NCBI RefSeq assembly: GCF_012524205.1
Contig: NZ_JABACI010000004.1
Span: 620,001-684,000, forward strand
Length of the DNA: 64,000 nt
Reading direction: 5' to 3'
DNA from: Microbacterium salsuginis
Lineage (GTDB): Bacteria > Actinomycetota > Actinomycetes > Actinomycetales > Microbacteriaceae
Under the pieces are notes generated by a model. That model saw nothing but the letters and a program-made list of their open reading frames with translations, had not been told where the DNA came from and searched no databases. Shown here one piece after another: positions 7,496 through 15,907 of this stretch (position 1 is the stretch's first letter; each line of letters opens with the position of its first letter). Made by a program: the position numbers and the translations under genes.

Positions 7496-8511
7496 TGGAC
7501 CTGCTTCGTCTCCGTGGCCCGAATAACGAGGGCGTGCTCGTGGCGGTGATCCTTGTCGTGGTGATCGCCATGTCGATCGCGAGCCCCGCGTTCTTCACAC
7601 CTGGCACCTTCTTCGGCCTCGTCCGCAGCTCGCTGGTGCCGTTGATCTTCGCGCTGGGCGTGCTGATCGTCATGATCTCGGGCGGCATCGATGTGTCGTT
7701 CCCTGCGATCGCGATCTTCGCCGCCTACACCACCGTGCAGTGGTCGACGCAGGCCGGCTTCGATCCCACGCTGGTCGGGGTCTTCGCCGTCGCCATCGTC
7801 ATCGGGGCGCTGTGGGGCCTGGTCAACGGCATCGTGATCGCCCGGTTCCGGCTGCCCACGCTGATCGTGACACTCGGCACCCAGGGGATCATCAAGGGCA
7901 TCCTGCTGACGTACATCGGCTCGGCCTACATCTCGGCGGCCAAGCTTCCGGCGAGTGTGACGGATGCCGGAGACACGCACCTCGTCGACATCCCCGGCGC
8001 CGGCTACCTCCACGGCATGCTGATCCCGGTCGTGGTCGTGGCGATCCTCGTGTGGTGGATGCTCAAATACACGACTTTCGGGCGGAGCATCTTCGCCATC
8101 GGCGGCGACATCGAGGCGGCGCGACGAGTCGGCATCAAGGTCGTGCGCACACAGGTGCTGCTCTACGTGCTGGTGGGAGCCCTCGCCGCCTTCGGCGGGA
8201 TGATCTCAGTCATCCTGGGCAAGAACGCCAACCCGCAGTCGCTGGTCGGAACCGAGCTCGACATCATCGCCGCCGTCGTGCTGGGCGGTGCGTCCATCTT
8301 CGGCGGCCGCGGCTCGGTGCTCGGCACGGTCCTCGGCGTCCTGCTCGTGCAGCTCATCAACAACAACCTCGTGCTGATCGGCGTGCCCAGCACGTGGCAG
8401 CGCGCGGCGGTGGGAGTGCTGCTGATCGTCGGCGTGAGCATCCAGGCGATCGCTGCCATGCGCACACGGCGCAGACCCGTTCTTCTCGAAGAGGAGGTGA
8501 GCCGGGCATGA
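7495..8511 (+). CDS. Sugar ABC transporter permease 1
   Basis: The 338-residue polytopic protein belongs to the BPD_transp_2 (ribose/AI-2 permease) family. It has about nine to ten hydrophobic segments, the conserved ALGVLIVMISGGIDVS motif near residue 50, and GGASIFGGRGSVLGTVLG toward the C-terminus. It would form the translocation channel as a heterodimer with the next gene product. Start and stop overlap the neighbouring genes (TGATG upstream, ATGA downstream), implying coupled translation. Confidence 0.93.
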   Translation: MDLLRLRGPNNEGVLVAVILVVVIAMSIASPAFFTPGTFFGLVRSSLVPLIFALGVLIVMISGGIDVSFPAIAIFAAYTTVQWSTQAGFDPTLVGVFAVAIVIGALWGLVNGIVIARFRLPTLIVTLGTQGIIKGILLTYIGSAYISAAKLPASVTDAGDTHLVDIPGAGYLHGMLIPVVVVAILVWWMLKYTTFGRSIFAIGGDIEAARRVGIKVVRTQVLLYVLVGALAAFGGMISVILGKNANPQSLVGTELDIIAAVVLGGASIFGGRGSVLGTVLGVLLVQLINNNLVLIGVPSTWQRAAVGVLLIVGVSIQAIAAMRTRRRPVLLEEEVSRA

Positions 8512-9620
8512 GCGACCTCCGTTCGAACGGCTTGCGCGACGCGAACCGGAAGCTCGACAGCAACTTCGGCTCGCTCATCTCGCGCGTGCAGGTGCCCCGC
8601 GGCGCAGGGCGGATGGTGCTGCTGCTCGTCCTCACGTTCGCCCTGTTCGCGGTGCTCAACCCGAGAGTGTTCCTGAACCCCGTCAACCTGCAGAACATCG
8701 GCGTCGGCGCACCCGAGATCGGGTTGATCTCGCTGGCGATGATGATCGCGATGCTCACTGGCGGAATCGATCTGTCGGTGGTCGCGATCGCGAACGTGTC
8801 GGCGATCACGGTCTCGTCGCTGTACACCGCGATCTCGGTGGGGGCCGGGCCCGAGACGGCCGATGCCATGTCGCCGCTCATCATCCTGGCCGGCATCGCC
8901 ATGGGCGCCCTGCTCGGTGCCGTGAACGGCATCCTCATCAGCGTCGTGGGAGTCACCCCCATTCTCACGACGCTGGGCACCATGCAGCTCTTCAACGGCC
9001 TGGCCCTCGTCTGGACGGGTGGCGTGACGATCTCAGGGGCGCCCGCTGCTCTCACGAGCATCGGCAGGAGCACAGTCATCGGCGTGCCGATCCTCTTCCT
9101 CATCCTGATCGTCGTGGCGATCCTGCTCGGGATCGTGATCGACCGCACGCCGATCGGCCGCAAGATCCAGCTGCAGGGTGCCAACCCCGTGGCCGCGCGG
9201 TACTCGGGCATCAGCAGTCGCTCGACCCTCATGCTGACCTACATCGTCAGCGGTGTGCTGGGCTCCCTCGCGGGTCTCATCTTCCTGGCGCGCAACCCTT
9301 CGGCCAGTGCGGACTACGGCTCGAGCTACGTGCTGCTGGCCATCGTGATCGCGGTGCTCGGCGGTACCAACCCGAACGGCGGGTTCGCCACCGTGCTCGG
9401 TGTCGTGCTGGCGACACTCACGCTGCAGGTCGTGTCGAGCGGCTTCACCGCGCTGCGCCTGTCGGCATACGAATACGCGATCGCGCAGGGCGTGCTCCTG
9501 ATCGCGGTCATGATCCTCGACCAGGTCAGCTTCCGAAGACGTCGAAGGTCAGCACCTCCCGCATCCAGCGAGACCGTGGCGATCGCCACACAGCGCCGTG
9601 GAAAGGACGCATCTCAGTGA
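8508..9620 (+). CDS. Sugar ABC transporter permease 2
   Basis: The 370-residue polytopic permease is of the same family as its neighbour. It has the LAMMIAMLTGGIDLSV motif and a C-terminal IAVLGGTNPNGGFATVLG region. A short cytoplasmic N-terminal extension of about 30 residues precedes the first membrane segment, and the C-terminus ends in an Arg-rich tail. Start and stop both overlap adjacent genes (ATGA, GTGA). It is the second half of the import channel. Confidence 0.93.
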   Translation: MSDLRSNGLRDANRKLDSNFGSLISRVQVPRGAGRMVLLLVLTFALFAVLNPRVFLNPVNLQNIGVGAPEIGLISLAMMIAMLTGGIDLSVVAIANVSAITVSSLYTAISVGAGPETADAMSPLIILAGIAMGALLGAVNGILISVVGVTPILTTLGTMQLFNGLALVWTGGVTISGAPAALTSIGRSTVIGVPILFLILIVVAILLGIVIDRTPIGRKIQLQGANPVAARYSGISSRSTLMLTYIVSGVLGSLAGLIFLARNPSASADYGSSYVLLAIVIAVLGGTNPNGGFATVLGVVLATLTLQVVSSGFTALRLSAYEYAIAQGVLLIAVMILDQVSFRRRRRSAPPASSETVAIATQRRGKDASQ

Positions 9621-10618
9621 AGAAGATCATCAACGACCCGGGGTCGTTCGTCGACGAGTTCGTCGAAGGCATCCTGCTGGCGCATCCGGATCTGGTCAGG
9701 ACACCGGGCGACGATCTGCGGGTGCTGGTGCGCGCCGACGCCCCCCAGCGGGGCAAGGTGGGGATCGTCACAGGCGGCGGTTCGGGACACCTGCCGCTCT
9801 TCAAGGGATACGTGGGCAAGGGGCTGTGCTCGGGCGTCGCGATCGGCAACGTCTTCAGCTCGCCGAGCTCCGAGCAGATCCTCGCGGCGACGAGGGCCGT
9901 CGACGGCGGCGCCGGAGTGCTCTACCTCTATGGCAACTACGGCGGCGATGTCTTCAACTTCGATCTGGCCGTCGATCTCGCCGAGCTCGACGACATCCCC
10001 ACCCGCACGGTGCTGGGACGCGACGATGTCGCGAGTCAGCCGAAGGAGCGCAAGCACGACCGCCGCGGCGTCGCCGGTATCCTGTTCGCCTACAAGGCGG
10101 CAGGTGCCGCCGCCGAGCGAGGCGACTCGCTCGAAGAGGTGGCTGCGATCGCCGAGGACATCGTGGAGCACACCGCGACCATGGGCATCGGCCTTGCGCC
10201 GACGATCATGCCGACCACCGGCAAGCCCAGCTTCGAGCTGCCCGATGGCGAGATGGAGATCGGCATCGGGATCCACGGCGAACCCGGCATCCGCCGTGTG
10301 CCCCTCGAGACGGCCGACGAGATCGCGGAGCATCTCGTCCAGGCCCTGGTGGGCGACCTCGGACTCCCCTCCGGCGCGCGTGTCGCGGTGCTCGTCAACG
10401 GGCTCGGCGCGACACCGCTGGAAGAGCTCTATGTGCTCTACCGCAAGACCCATCAGCTGCTCACCGCCCGCGGCATCCAGATCGCGAAGAACTACATCGG
10501 CGAGTACGCCACCAGTCTCGAGATGGCGGGCGCGTCGATCTCGCTGCTCGAGCTGAACGACGAACGACTGGCGCTGCTGGACGCGCCGGCCACCTCACCG
10601 TTCTTCCAGGAGCACTGA
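9617..10618 (+). CDS. dhaK: DhaK-type dihydroxyacetone kinase subunit
   Basis: The 333-residue DhaK-family protein keeps the substrate-binding features of the family: GGGSGHLP near residue 52, YGNYGGDVFNFD with its catalytic Asp, and EIGIGIHGEPG near residue 220, whose His forms the covalent hemiaminal with the ketone substrate. With DhaL it phosphorylates dihydroxyacetone or a related short ketose or erythrulose-like compound. No PTS DhaM is present, so phosphate probably comes from ATP bound to DhaL, or from a phosphoprotein encoded elsewhere. The GTG start overlaps the permease stop (GTGA). Substrate identity is open. Confidence 0.9.
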   Translation: MKKIINDPGSFVDEFVEGILLAHPDLVRTPGDDLRVLVRADAPQRGKVGIVTGGGSGHLPLFKGYVGKGLCSGVAIGNVFSSPSSEQILAATRAVDGGAGVLYLYGNYGGDVFNFDLAVDLAELDDIPTRTVLGRDDVASQPKERKHDRRGVAGILFAYKAAGAAAERGDSLEEVAAIAEDIVEHTATMGIGLAPTIMPTTGKPSFELPDGEMEIGIGIHGEPGIRRVPLETADEIAEHLVQALVGDLGLPSGARVAVLVNGLGATPLEELYVLYRKTHQLLTARGIQIAKNYIGEYATSLEMAGASISLLELNDERLALLDAPATSPFFQEH

Positions 10619-10619
10619 C

Positions 10620-11234
10620 ATGAATGCGACCGACCTGAACGCACATATCCGCCGCAGTCTCGCTGTGCTGCCCGAGTCCGCGGATGAACTGCGCGATCTC
10701 GACCAGAAGCTCGGCGACGGAGATCTCGGCATCACGGTCTCGGCCGGTTCGAGCGCCGTGATCGCCGCGCTCGAGCAGCTGCCCGTGGATGCGACGCCCG
10801 CCGACATCGCCCGCGCGACCGCGAAGGCGTTCGCCAATGCGAATCCCTCGACGATGGCGGCGCTCGTGGCCGGCGCACTCCTTGCGGGGTCGCGCGTGTG
10901 GGCTGACAAGACCGACATCACGGTGGCCGACGCGCAGGCGTTCGTGGCTGCCGCAGCCGGAAGCATCGCCCAGCGCGGCAAGACGCAGCTCGGTGACAAG
11001 ACGATCTACGACGGGCTCGCCGCCGTCGCGGATGCGCTCGCGGACGCGCCCGACACCGACGCGGCGATCGAAGCCTCGGTGTCGGCGGCGGCCGATGCCG
11101 TCGAACGCACCAAGGATCTGCAGTCACGGCGCGGCCGTGCCTCGTGGCTGCAGGAGCGCAGCATCGGGATCGCGGATCCCGGCGCGACCGCCTTGCTGCG
11201 GTTCGCGGAATCGTGGCGAACCGCCGCGAGCTGA
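10620..11234 (+). CDS. dhaL: DhaL-type nucleotide-binding kinase subunit
   Basis: The 204-residue all-helical DhaL-family protein has the metal/nucleotide signature DLDQKLGDGDLGITVS near residue 28, whose aspartates hold two Mg ions on ADP/ATP. Further conserved parts are NPSTMAALVAGALLAGSR and the C-terminal RRGRASWLQERSIGIADPGA. The ATG follows the dhaK stop by one base. Together with DhaK it forms the ATP-type or PTS-type kinase; the absence of dhaM in the cluster favours ATP use. Confidence 0.9.
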   Translation: MNATDLNAHIRRSLAVLPESADELRDLDQKLGDGDLGITVSAGSSAVIAALEQLPVDATPADIARATAKAFANANPSTMAALVAGALLAGSRVWADKTDITVADAQAFVAAAAGSIAQRGKTQLGDKTIYDGLAAVADALADAPDTDAAIEASVSAAADAVERTKDLQSRRGRASWLQERSIGIADPGATALLRFAESWRTAAS

Positions 11235-11287
11235 CCGGCTCTCTCGACCTACCCATCACCAGCAACACCTAAAGGCGGTACCCCTCT

Positions 11288-12094
11288 GTGACTACCTGGC
11301 TCGACGACGTCTTCCCCGTGACCAAGCCGATCATCGGCATGTGCCACCTGCCCGCTCTGCCCGGCGATCCCGCGTACGACAAGGCAGGCGGGATGGACGC
11401 CATCATCGCCCACGCTCGGCACGAGATCACTGCGCTTCAAGAGGGCGGTGTCGACGGCATCCTGATCTCGAACGAGTTCAGCCTGCCGTACCTCACCGAG
11501 ACCGAACCGATCACCGCGATCAGCATGGCTCGCGTCATCGGCGAGATCCGCAGCGAGCTCGCGGTGCCGTTCGGCGTCAACGTGCTGTGGGATGCGGTGC
11601 GGTCGATCGACCTGGCCGTCGCGACCGGCGCCGCGTTCGTGCGCGAGATCTTCACTGGCGTGTATGCGAGCGACTTCGGCCTGTGGAACACGAATGTCGG
11701 CAAGACCGCTCGCCACCGGCAGGCGGTGTCGGGCGGCGACGTGAGGCTGCTCTTCAACATCGTCCCCGAGGCTGCAGCGTATGTCGCCGAGCGCGACCTG
11801 GCGCAGCTGACGCGCTCGACGGTGTTCAACTGCGTGCCGGATGGGCTGTGCGTGTCGGGTCTGACCGCCGGCGCTCCGACCGACACGTCGACCCTGAAGA
11901 TCGTGAAGGAGCACGCCGGCTCGACCCCGGTGTTCGTCAACACCGGGGTGCGCCCCGATTCGCTGGCCGAGAGCATGAAGTTCGCCGATGCCGGCATCGT
12001 CGGCACCTTCTTCAAGAAGGACGGCGCGTTCGAGAACGATGTCGACCTGGCGCGGGTGAAGGACCTCATGAGCGTCGCGAGGAGCGTGCGCTGA
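11288..12094 (+). CDS. BtpA/SgcQ-family TIM-barrel protein
   Basis: The 268-residue protein matches the BtpA family: an early KPIIGMCHLPALPGDPAY motif, then GGVDGILISNEFSLPY, FGVNVLWDA and a C-terminal PVFVNTGVRPDSLAESMKF phosphate-binding-like loop followed by ADAGIVGTFFKKDG. BtpA members include SgcQ of an enterobacterial sugar operon. None is well understood enzymatically. Inside a kinase-rich sugar cluster, an isomerase, epimerase or aldolase acting on a phosphorylated intermediate is plausible but inferred. The GTG start is preceded by AAAGGCGG. Confidence 0.85.
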   Translation: MTTWLDDVFPVTKPIIGMCHLPALPGDPAYDKAGGMDAIIAHARHEITALQEGGVDGILISNEFSLPYLTETEPITAISMARVIGEIRSELAVPFGVNVLWDAVRSIDLAVATGAAFVREIFTGVYASDFGLWNTNVGKTARHRQAVSGGDVRLLFNIVPEAAAYVAERDLAQLTRSTVFNCVPDGLCVSGLTAGAPTDTSTLKIVKEHAGSTPVFVNTGVRPDSLAESMKFADAGIVGTFFKKDGAFENDVDLARVKDLMSVARSVR

Positions 12095-12096
12095 CG

Positions 12097-13584
12097 ATGT
12101 TCCTCGGGATCGACGTCGGCACGTACGAGAGCAAGGGCGTGCTGGTCGACCAAGACGGGACGGTCATCGCGCACGCGCGACGGCGCCACGGCATCGCCAC
12201 GCCGAACCCGGGCCATGTCGAACAGGATCCTGAGACGGTTTGGTGGGCGGATGTCACCGGCATCGCGCGTGAGCTCACGTCCCACCCTCGCGGGCGCGAG
12301 ATCGCCGGGGTGGGACTGAGCGCGATCGGACCATGCGTGGTGGCGACGGACGCGGATCTGCGGCCGTTGCGCCCGGCGATCCTGTACGGAGTCGACACGA
12401 GGGCCACGGCACAGATCGATCGGATCACCGCTCGGATCGGGGCGGACGAGGTGTTCCGCCGCGCGGGCAACGCTCTGACCAGCCAGTCCGCGGGGCCCAA
12501 GATCGCGTGGCTCAAGGACGAAGAGCCCGACGTCTGGCGGGCTGCGCGGTGGTTCATGACGAGCCAGTCCTGGCTGGTGGCGAAGCTCACGGGCGACGTG
12601 ACGATCGACCATGCGACCGCGGGCTACTTCCACCCGCTCTACGACGTCGCATCGGGTGAATGGGACACGACGGGATGCGAGGACTGGGCGGATGCCGCGC
12701 GCTTGCCTCGGATCGCCTGGAGCACGGATGTCGCGGGGACGGTGACGGCGGCTGCGGCAGCGGAGACCGGCATCCCTGCGGGGACTCCCGTGATCGTCGG
12801 AACCACCGATTCGCCCGCCGAAGCCGTCGCCTCGGGCGTGGTGGGCGAGGGCGAGCTCATGGCGATGTACGGTTCGAGCGGCTACTTCATCCGCGTGGGC
12901 GACCGCCTGCGGGTGGACGCGCGGCTGTGGTCGGCGCCGTTCGTGTTCGAGGGGACGTACGTGCTCGCGGCCGGCACATCGACCGCGGGCACCGCGACCC
13001 GCTGGATCGCGGACCTGTTGGGTGTCACGGTCGATCAGGACGAGCAGACCTTCGCGCATCTCATCGAGCTCGCGGCCGAGTCCGAGCCGGGCGCACGAGG
13101 TCTGCTGGCGCTGCCGCATTTCTCGGGCGAGCGCACGCCCTTCCAAGACCCGGCGAGCCGTGGCGTGCTCATGGGCCTGGGACTCGAGCACACCAAGGCC
13201 GACGTCGCCCGCGCCATGCTCGAGGGTGTCGGCCACTCGATCTCGGCCGCAATCCTGGCCTTCCGTGCTGCAGGCGCACCGATCGAGCGGGTCATGGCCA
13301 TCGGCGGGGCGACCAGGAACCCCTTCATCATCGGCACGGTGTCGGCGGTGACCGGTCTCGAGCAGGTCGTCGCCGACTCGCCCGGAGCCGCATTCGGCGA
13401 CGCATTCCTGGCCGCGCTGGGCACCGGTGCCGTCCGCGAGCCCGGCGACGTGCGCCAGTGGGTGCACGTGCGCGAGACGGTGGGGCCGGATGCCGCGACG
13501 CGCGCAGTGCTGACCGCTGACCACGACGATTACCTCACGCTCTACAACGCGATCGCTCCGCTTCAACATGGGCGGAGACGATGA
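12097..13584 (+). CDS. FGGY-family carbohydrate kinase
   Basis: The 495-residue protein has the two-domain FGGY fold. The N-terminal phosphate loop is FLGIDVGTYESKGVLVD. A xylulokinase-like NPGHVEQDPETVWW segment follows, then GTTDSPAEAVASGVV and YGSSGYFIR, and the C-terminal adenosine loop AIGGATRNPF. It is longer at the start of domain 2 than glycerol kinases and resembles xylulokinase/LsrK-type members. It probably phosphorylates the imported sugar or polyol, giving the signal for the DeoR regulator. The ATG lies three bases past the BtpA stop. The last codons overlap a nine-codon mini-ORF leading to the next gene. Confidence 0.9.
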   Translation: MFLGIDVGTYESKGVLVDQDGTVIAHARRRHGIATPNPGHVEQDPETVWWADVTGIARELTSHPRGREIAGVGLSAIGPCVVATDADLRPLRPAILYGVDTRATAQIDRITARIGADEVFRRAGNALTSQSAGPKIAWLKDEEPDVWRAARWFMTSQSWLVAKLTGDVTIDHATAGYFHPLYDVASGEWDTTGCEDWADAARLPRIAWSTDVAGTVTAAAAAETGIPAGTPVIVGTTDSPAEAVASGVVGEGELMAMYGSSGYFIRVGDRLRVDARLWSAPFVFEGTYVLAAGTSTAGTATRWIADLLGVTVDQDEQTFAHLIELAAESEPGARGLLALPHFSGERTPFQDPASRGVLMGLGLEHTKADVARAMLEGVGHSISAAILAFRAAGAPIERVMAIGGATRNPFIIGTVSAVTGLEQVVADSPGAAFGDAFLAALGTGAVREPGDVRQWVHVRETVGPDAATRAVLTADHDDYLTLYNAIAPLQHGRRR

Positions 13585-13610
13585 TCCTTCGACAGGGGCG
13601 GAAACGATGA
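13581..13610 (+). CDS. Nine-codon bridging mini-ORF between the kinase and M29 genes
   Basis: An ATG overlapping the kinase stop (ATGA) opens a nine-codon frame encoding MILRQGRKR. Its TGA overlaps the next ATG (ATGA again), where the M29 gene begins. It was apparently created by a 26-bp imperfect tandem duplication: GGGCGGAGACGATGA and GGGCGGAAACGATGA, offset by 26 bases. It could carry ribosomes from one gene to the next. A functional peptide is not claimed. Confidence 0.35.
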   Translation: MILRQGRKR

Positions 13611-14734
13611 CCACGAGCACGATCGAGTGGAGTCGCATCGCGACTCTCGTCGCCGACGGAGTCGGTGTGAGGCAGGGTGACAAGGTCTCGGTGTTCTTCA
13701 CCGACGGTTCTGCGATGGACGCGGTCGCCGCATTCATCGACGAGTGCTGGCGGCGTGGTGCCGTGCCGCAGGTCATGGCGACCGATGAGCGGTTCGACGA
13801 GAGCGCGCTGCGCTGGGCCGACGCTGCGGTGCTCGAACAGGCACCTCCGCTCGAGGTCGCCGCGATGGAGTGGTCCGATGTGCACGTGTCGTTCCGCGCG
13901 ATGACATCGCCGCTGGTCGACATCGCCCCGGCGCGCATCGCGGCGCTGCGACACGGCCGCGGCATCGTGTCGACCCTTCGATGGCAGGGCACCCGGTGGG
14001 CGCTGGTGCGCGTACCAACCCCGACGTGGGCGCAGGCTACGGGTCTGGAGTACGAGCGGCTCGTCGCCGAGTGGGCCGCTTCGTTCGATGCGGACTGGCC
14101 TGAGGCTGCGGAGCGGATGGATGCGCTCTGCGCGCGGCTGGCCGGCGCGCGCTCGGTGGTGATCGAAGACGAGTGGGGCCGGCTCGAGCTCCCGGTCGCC
14201 GAACGCCGGTGGGTGGCCTTCTCGGGCGAAGCGAACTGGCCAGACGGCGAGATCGCCACCGCGCCCGTCGAGGACGGCGTACGGGGCGTCATCCGCTTTC
14301 CGGGCACGTTCTACTTCGCCGGGGTGCGGGTGCGTGACCTCGAGCTGACGTTCGAGCACGGCCGGGTCGTCCGCGAGACCGCGACCGAAGGCCTCGCCTT
14401 CGTGCGCGAGCTGCTCGACACCGACGGCGGCTCGCGTCGCGTCGGCGAACTCGGAATCGGCACCAACGCCGCCCTCGAGACCTCGACGGGCGACTTGCTG
14501 ATCGACGAGAAGATCCTCGGAACCGTGCACATCGCGCTCGGGCGCGCGTATCCCCAATGCGGCGGCGTGAACGAGTCCGCACTGCACTGGGACATCGTCA
14601 AGGATCTTCGGACCGGTGCGCGAGCCAGTGCCGGAGCCGGCTCGCTCTCTGTCGATGACGAATGGCTGATCCGAGACGGGGTCGTCCAACCGGCGCTCCG
14701 CGAGGCATCCGTCGCCCGACCCATCGCCGACTGA
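13607..14734 (+). CDS. M29-family metallo-aminopeptidase homologue
   Basis: The 375-residue protein shows the M29 (AmpS/PepS-like) C-terminal metal site. GELGIGTN supplies one Glu, DEKILGTVHIALGRAYPQCGG supplies Glu and His, and NESALHWDIV supplies His and Asp. The N-terminal half resembles the M29 substrate-gating domain (VADGVGVRQGDKVSVFF). Finding a peptidase-family enzyme inside a kinase and transporter operon is unusual. It may hydrolyse or rearrange an amino- or amide-bearing sugar derivative rather than peptides, but this is inference. The second of two tandem start regions is used because it has the GGGGCGGAAACG leader and matches the family N-terminus. Confidence 0.82.
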   Translation: MTTSTIEWSRIATLVADGVGVRQGDKVSVFFTDGSAMDAVAAFIDECWRRGAVPQVMATDERFDESALRWADAAVLEQAPPLEVAAMEWSDVHVSFRAMTSPLVDIAPARIAALRHGRGIVSTLRWQGTRWALVRVPTPTWAQATGLEYERLVAEWAASFDADWPEAAERMDALCARLAGARSVVIEDEWGRLELPVAERRWVAFSGEANWPDGEIATAPVEDGVRGVIRFPGTFYFAGVRVRDLELTFEHGRVVRETATEGLAFVRELLDTDGGSRRVGELGIGTNAALETSTGDLLIDEKILGTVHIALGRAYPQCGGVNESALHWDIVKDLRTGARASAGAGSLSVDDEWLIRDGVVQPALREASVARPIAD

Positions 14735-14752
14735 ACGAGAGGAATGACGCAC

Positions 14753-15772
14753 ATGTACGCGAACGAATTGGACGCCCCCGCGCCCCTGGCGCAGCATCCG
14801 CTCGTCTGGCGCGAGACCAATACGCCGCAGCCCGGCAGCGGCCAGCTCCTCATCGAAGTCGCCGCGTGCGGCGTGTGCCGGTCGAACCTCCACCTGATCG
14901 AAGGCGACTGGGTCGACGGCGGCGTGCCCGCGATCAGCCCGATCGTGCCCGGTCACGAGGTCACGGGTCGCGTCGTGTCTCTCGGCCCGGGTGTGGACGG
15001 CTTCGCGGTCGGCGATCCTGTTGGGGTTCAGCCGCTGTGGTGGACGTGCGAGGAGTGCGAGTTCTGCACGAGCGGCCGGGAGCAGCTCTGCCATGAGCGG
15101 CTCATCACCGGCGAGCACGTCAACGGCGGATTCGGGGAGTTCATGCTCGCTACCGCCGCGCATACGTACCGCGTTCCGGACAACCTCGACCTCGTCGAGG
15201 CGGCGCCGCTGTTCTGCCCTGGGATCACCGGCTACGGCGCGGTGAAGAAGCTCGACGTCGGGCCGGGCCAGCGGGTCGGGATCTTCGGGCTGGGCGGGGT
15301 CGGTCACCTTGCCCTGCAGTTCGCGGTGCTCACCGGCGCCGAGGTCGTCGCAGTTGCGCGCGGCGCGGATCACCTCACGGTCGCCAGAGAGCTCGGCGCG
15401 CACGAGACGGTGGATGCCTCGGCCGTCGACGCGGGCACCGTGCTCGAGGACTCCCTGGACGCAGCAGTCACCTTCGCCCCCTCGGACGAGGTGACCGCGC
15501 AGGCTCTGCGCGCTCTGAAGTGGGGCGGAACGCTGGTCACTGGCGTGCCGATCTCGATTGAGAGCCTGCCCTTCAACAAGGAGCAGGTCATCAAGGCGTC
15601 CCTCCTCGGATCACGCCGGGACATGCGCGAAGTGCTGCGCCTCGCCTCGGAAGGAGAGGTGCGCACCGTGGTCGAACGTTTCGACATGTCGCGCGCCGGC
15701 GAGGCGCTCGATTTGCTGGCGAACGGCCGACTGCGCTCCCGAGCGGTCGTCGAAACCCGACGGCCCAGCTGA
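14753..15772 (+). CDS. Zinc-dependent alcohol dehydrogenase (MDR family)
   Basis: The 339-residue medium-chain dehydrogenase has catalytic zinc ligands in ACGVCRSNLH and VPGHE. A structural zinc loop, CEECEFCTSGREQLC, follows, then FCPGITGYGAVKKL and a Rossmann loop GIFGLGGVGHLALQFA. It would oxidise an alcohol group, or reduce an aldehyde or ketone, of the cluster substrate using NAD(P). The ATG at 14753 is preferred because GAGAGG lies about ten bases upstream; an ATG nine bases earlier abuts that site. It is the last gene of the catabolic run, ending two bases before the duplicated arsR tail. Confidence 0.9.
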   Translation: MYANELDAPAPLAQHPLVWRETNTPQPGSGQLLIEVAACGVCRSNLHLIEGDWVDGGVPAISPIVPGHEVTGRVVSLGPGVDGFAVGDPVGVQPLWWTCEECEFCTSGREQLCHERLITGEHVNGGFGEFMLATAAHTYRVPDNLDLVEAAPLFCPGITGYGAVKKLDVGPGQRVGIFGLGGVGHLALQFAVLTGAEVVAVARGADHLTVARELGAHETVDASAVDAGTVLEDSLDAAVTFAPSDEVTAQALRALKWGGTLVTGVPISIESLPFNKEQVIKASLLGSRRDMREVLRLASEGEVRTVVERFDMSRAGEALDLLANGRLRSRAVVETRRPS

Positions 15773-15774
15773 AC

Positions 15775-15853
15775 CGCCCGCCGGCTCGAGGCCGTCGGCG
15801 CCGAATGGGATCGCCGCCTGGCCGCCATCAAGGACATCGCCGAGTCCCTCTGA
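15775..15853 (+). pseudogene. Orphan duplicate of the arsR 3' end (right copy of the 79-bp repeat)
   Basis: These bases repeat the last 79 bp of the ArsR gene at 3794-3872 without a mismatch, including the stop codon, but lack the rest of the gene. They start two bases after the dehydrogenase stop codon. In the same sense they encode the tail from ARRLEAVGAEWDRR to the IAESL end. The arrangement is what remains when a segment inserts at, or is exchanged next to, a gene end and recreates it. No integrase is visible between or beside the copies. Confidence 0.9.
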
Positions 15854-15907
15854 CCAGAAGCTGCGGGTCAGCGCGCCGAGTGGCCTTTCGGCTCGACGAC
15901 GCCGACC

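Noticed and set aside
3873-15774. An integrase or transposase inside the 79-bp-repeat island
   Set aside because: All coding regions in the island are accounted for by regulator, transporter and enzyme genes. No recombinase motif is visible.
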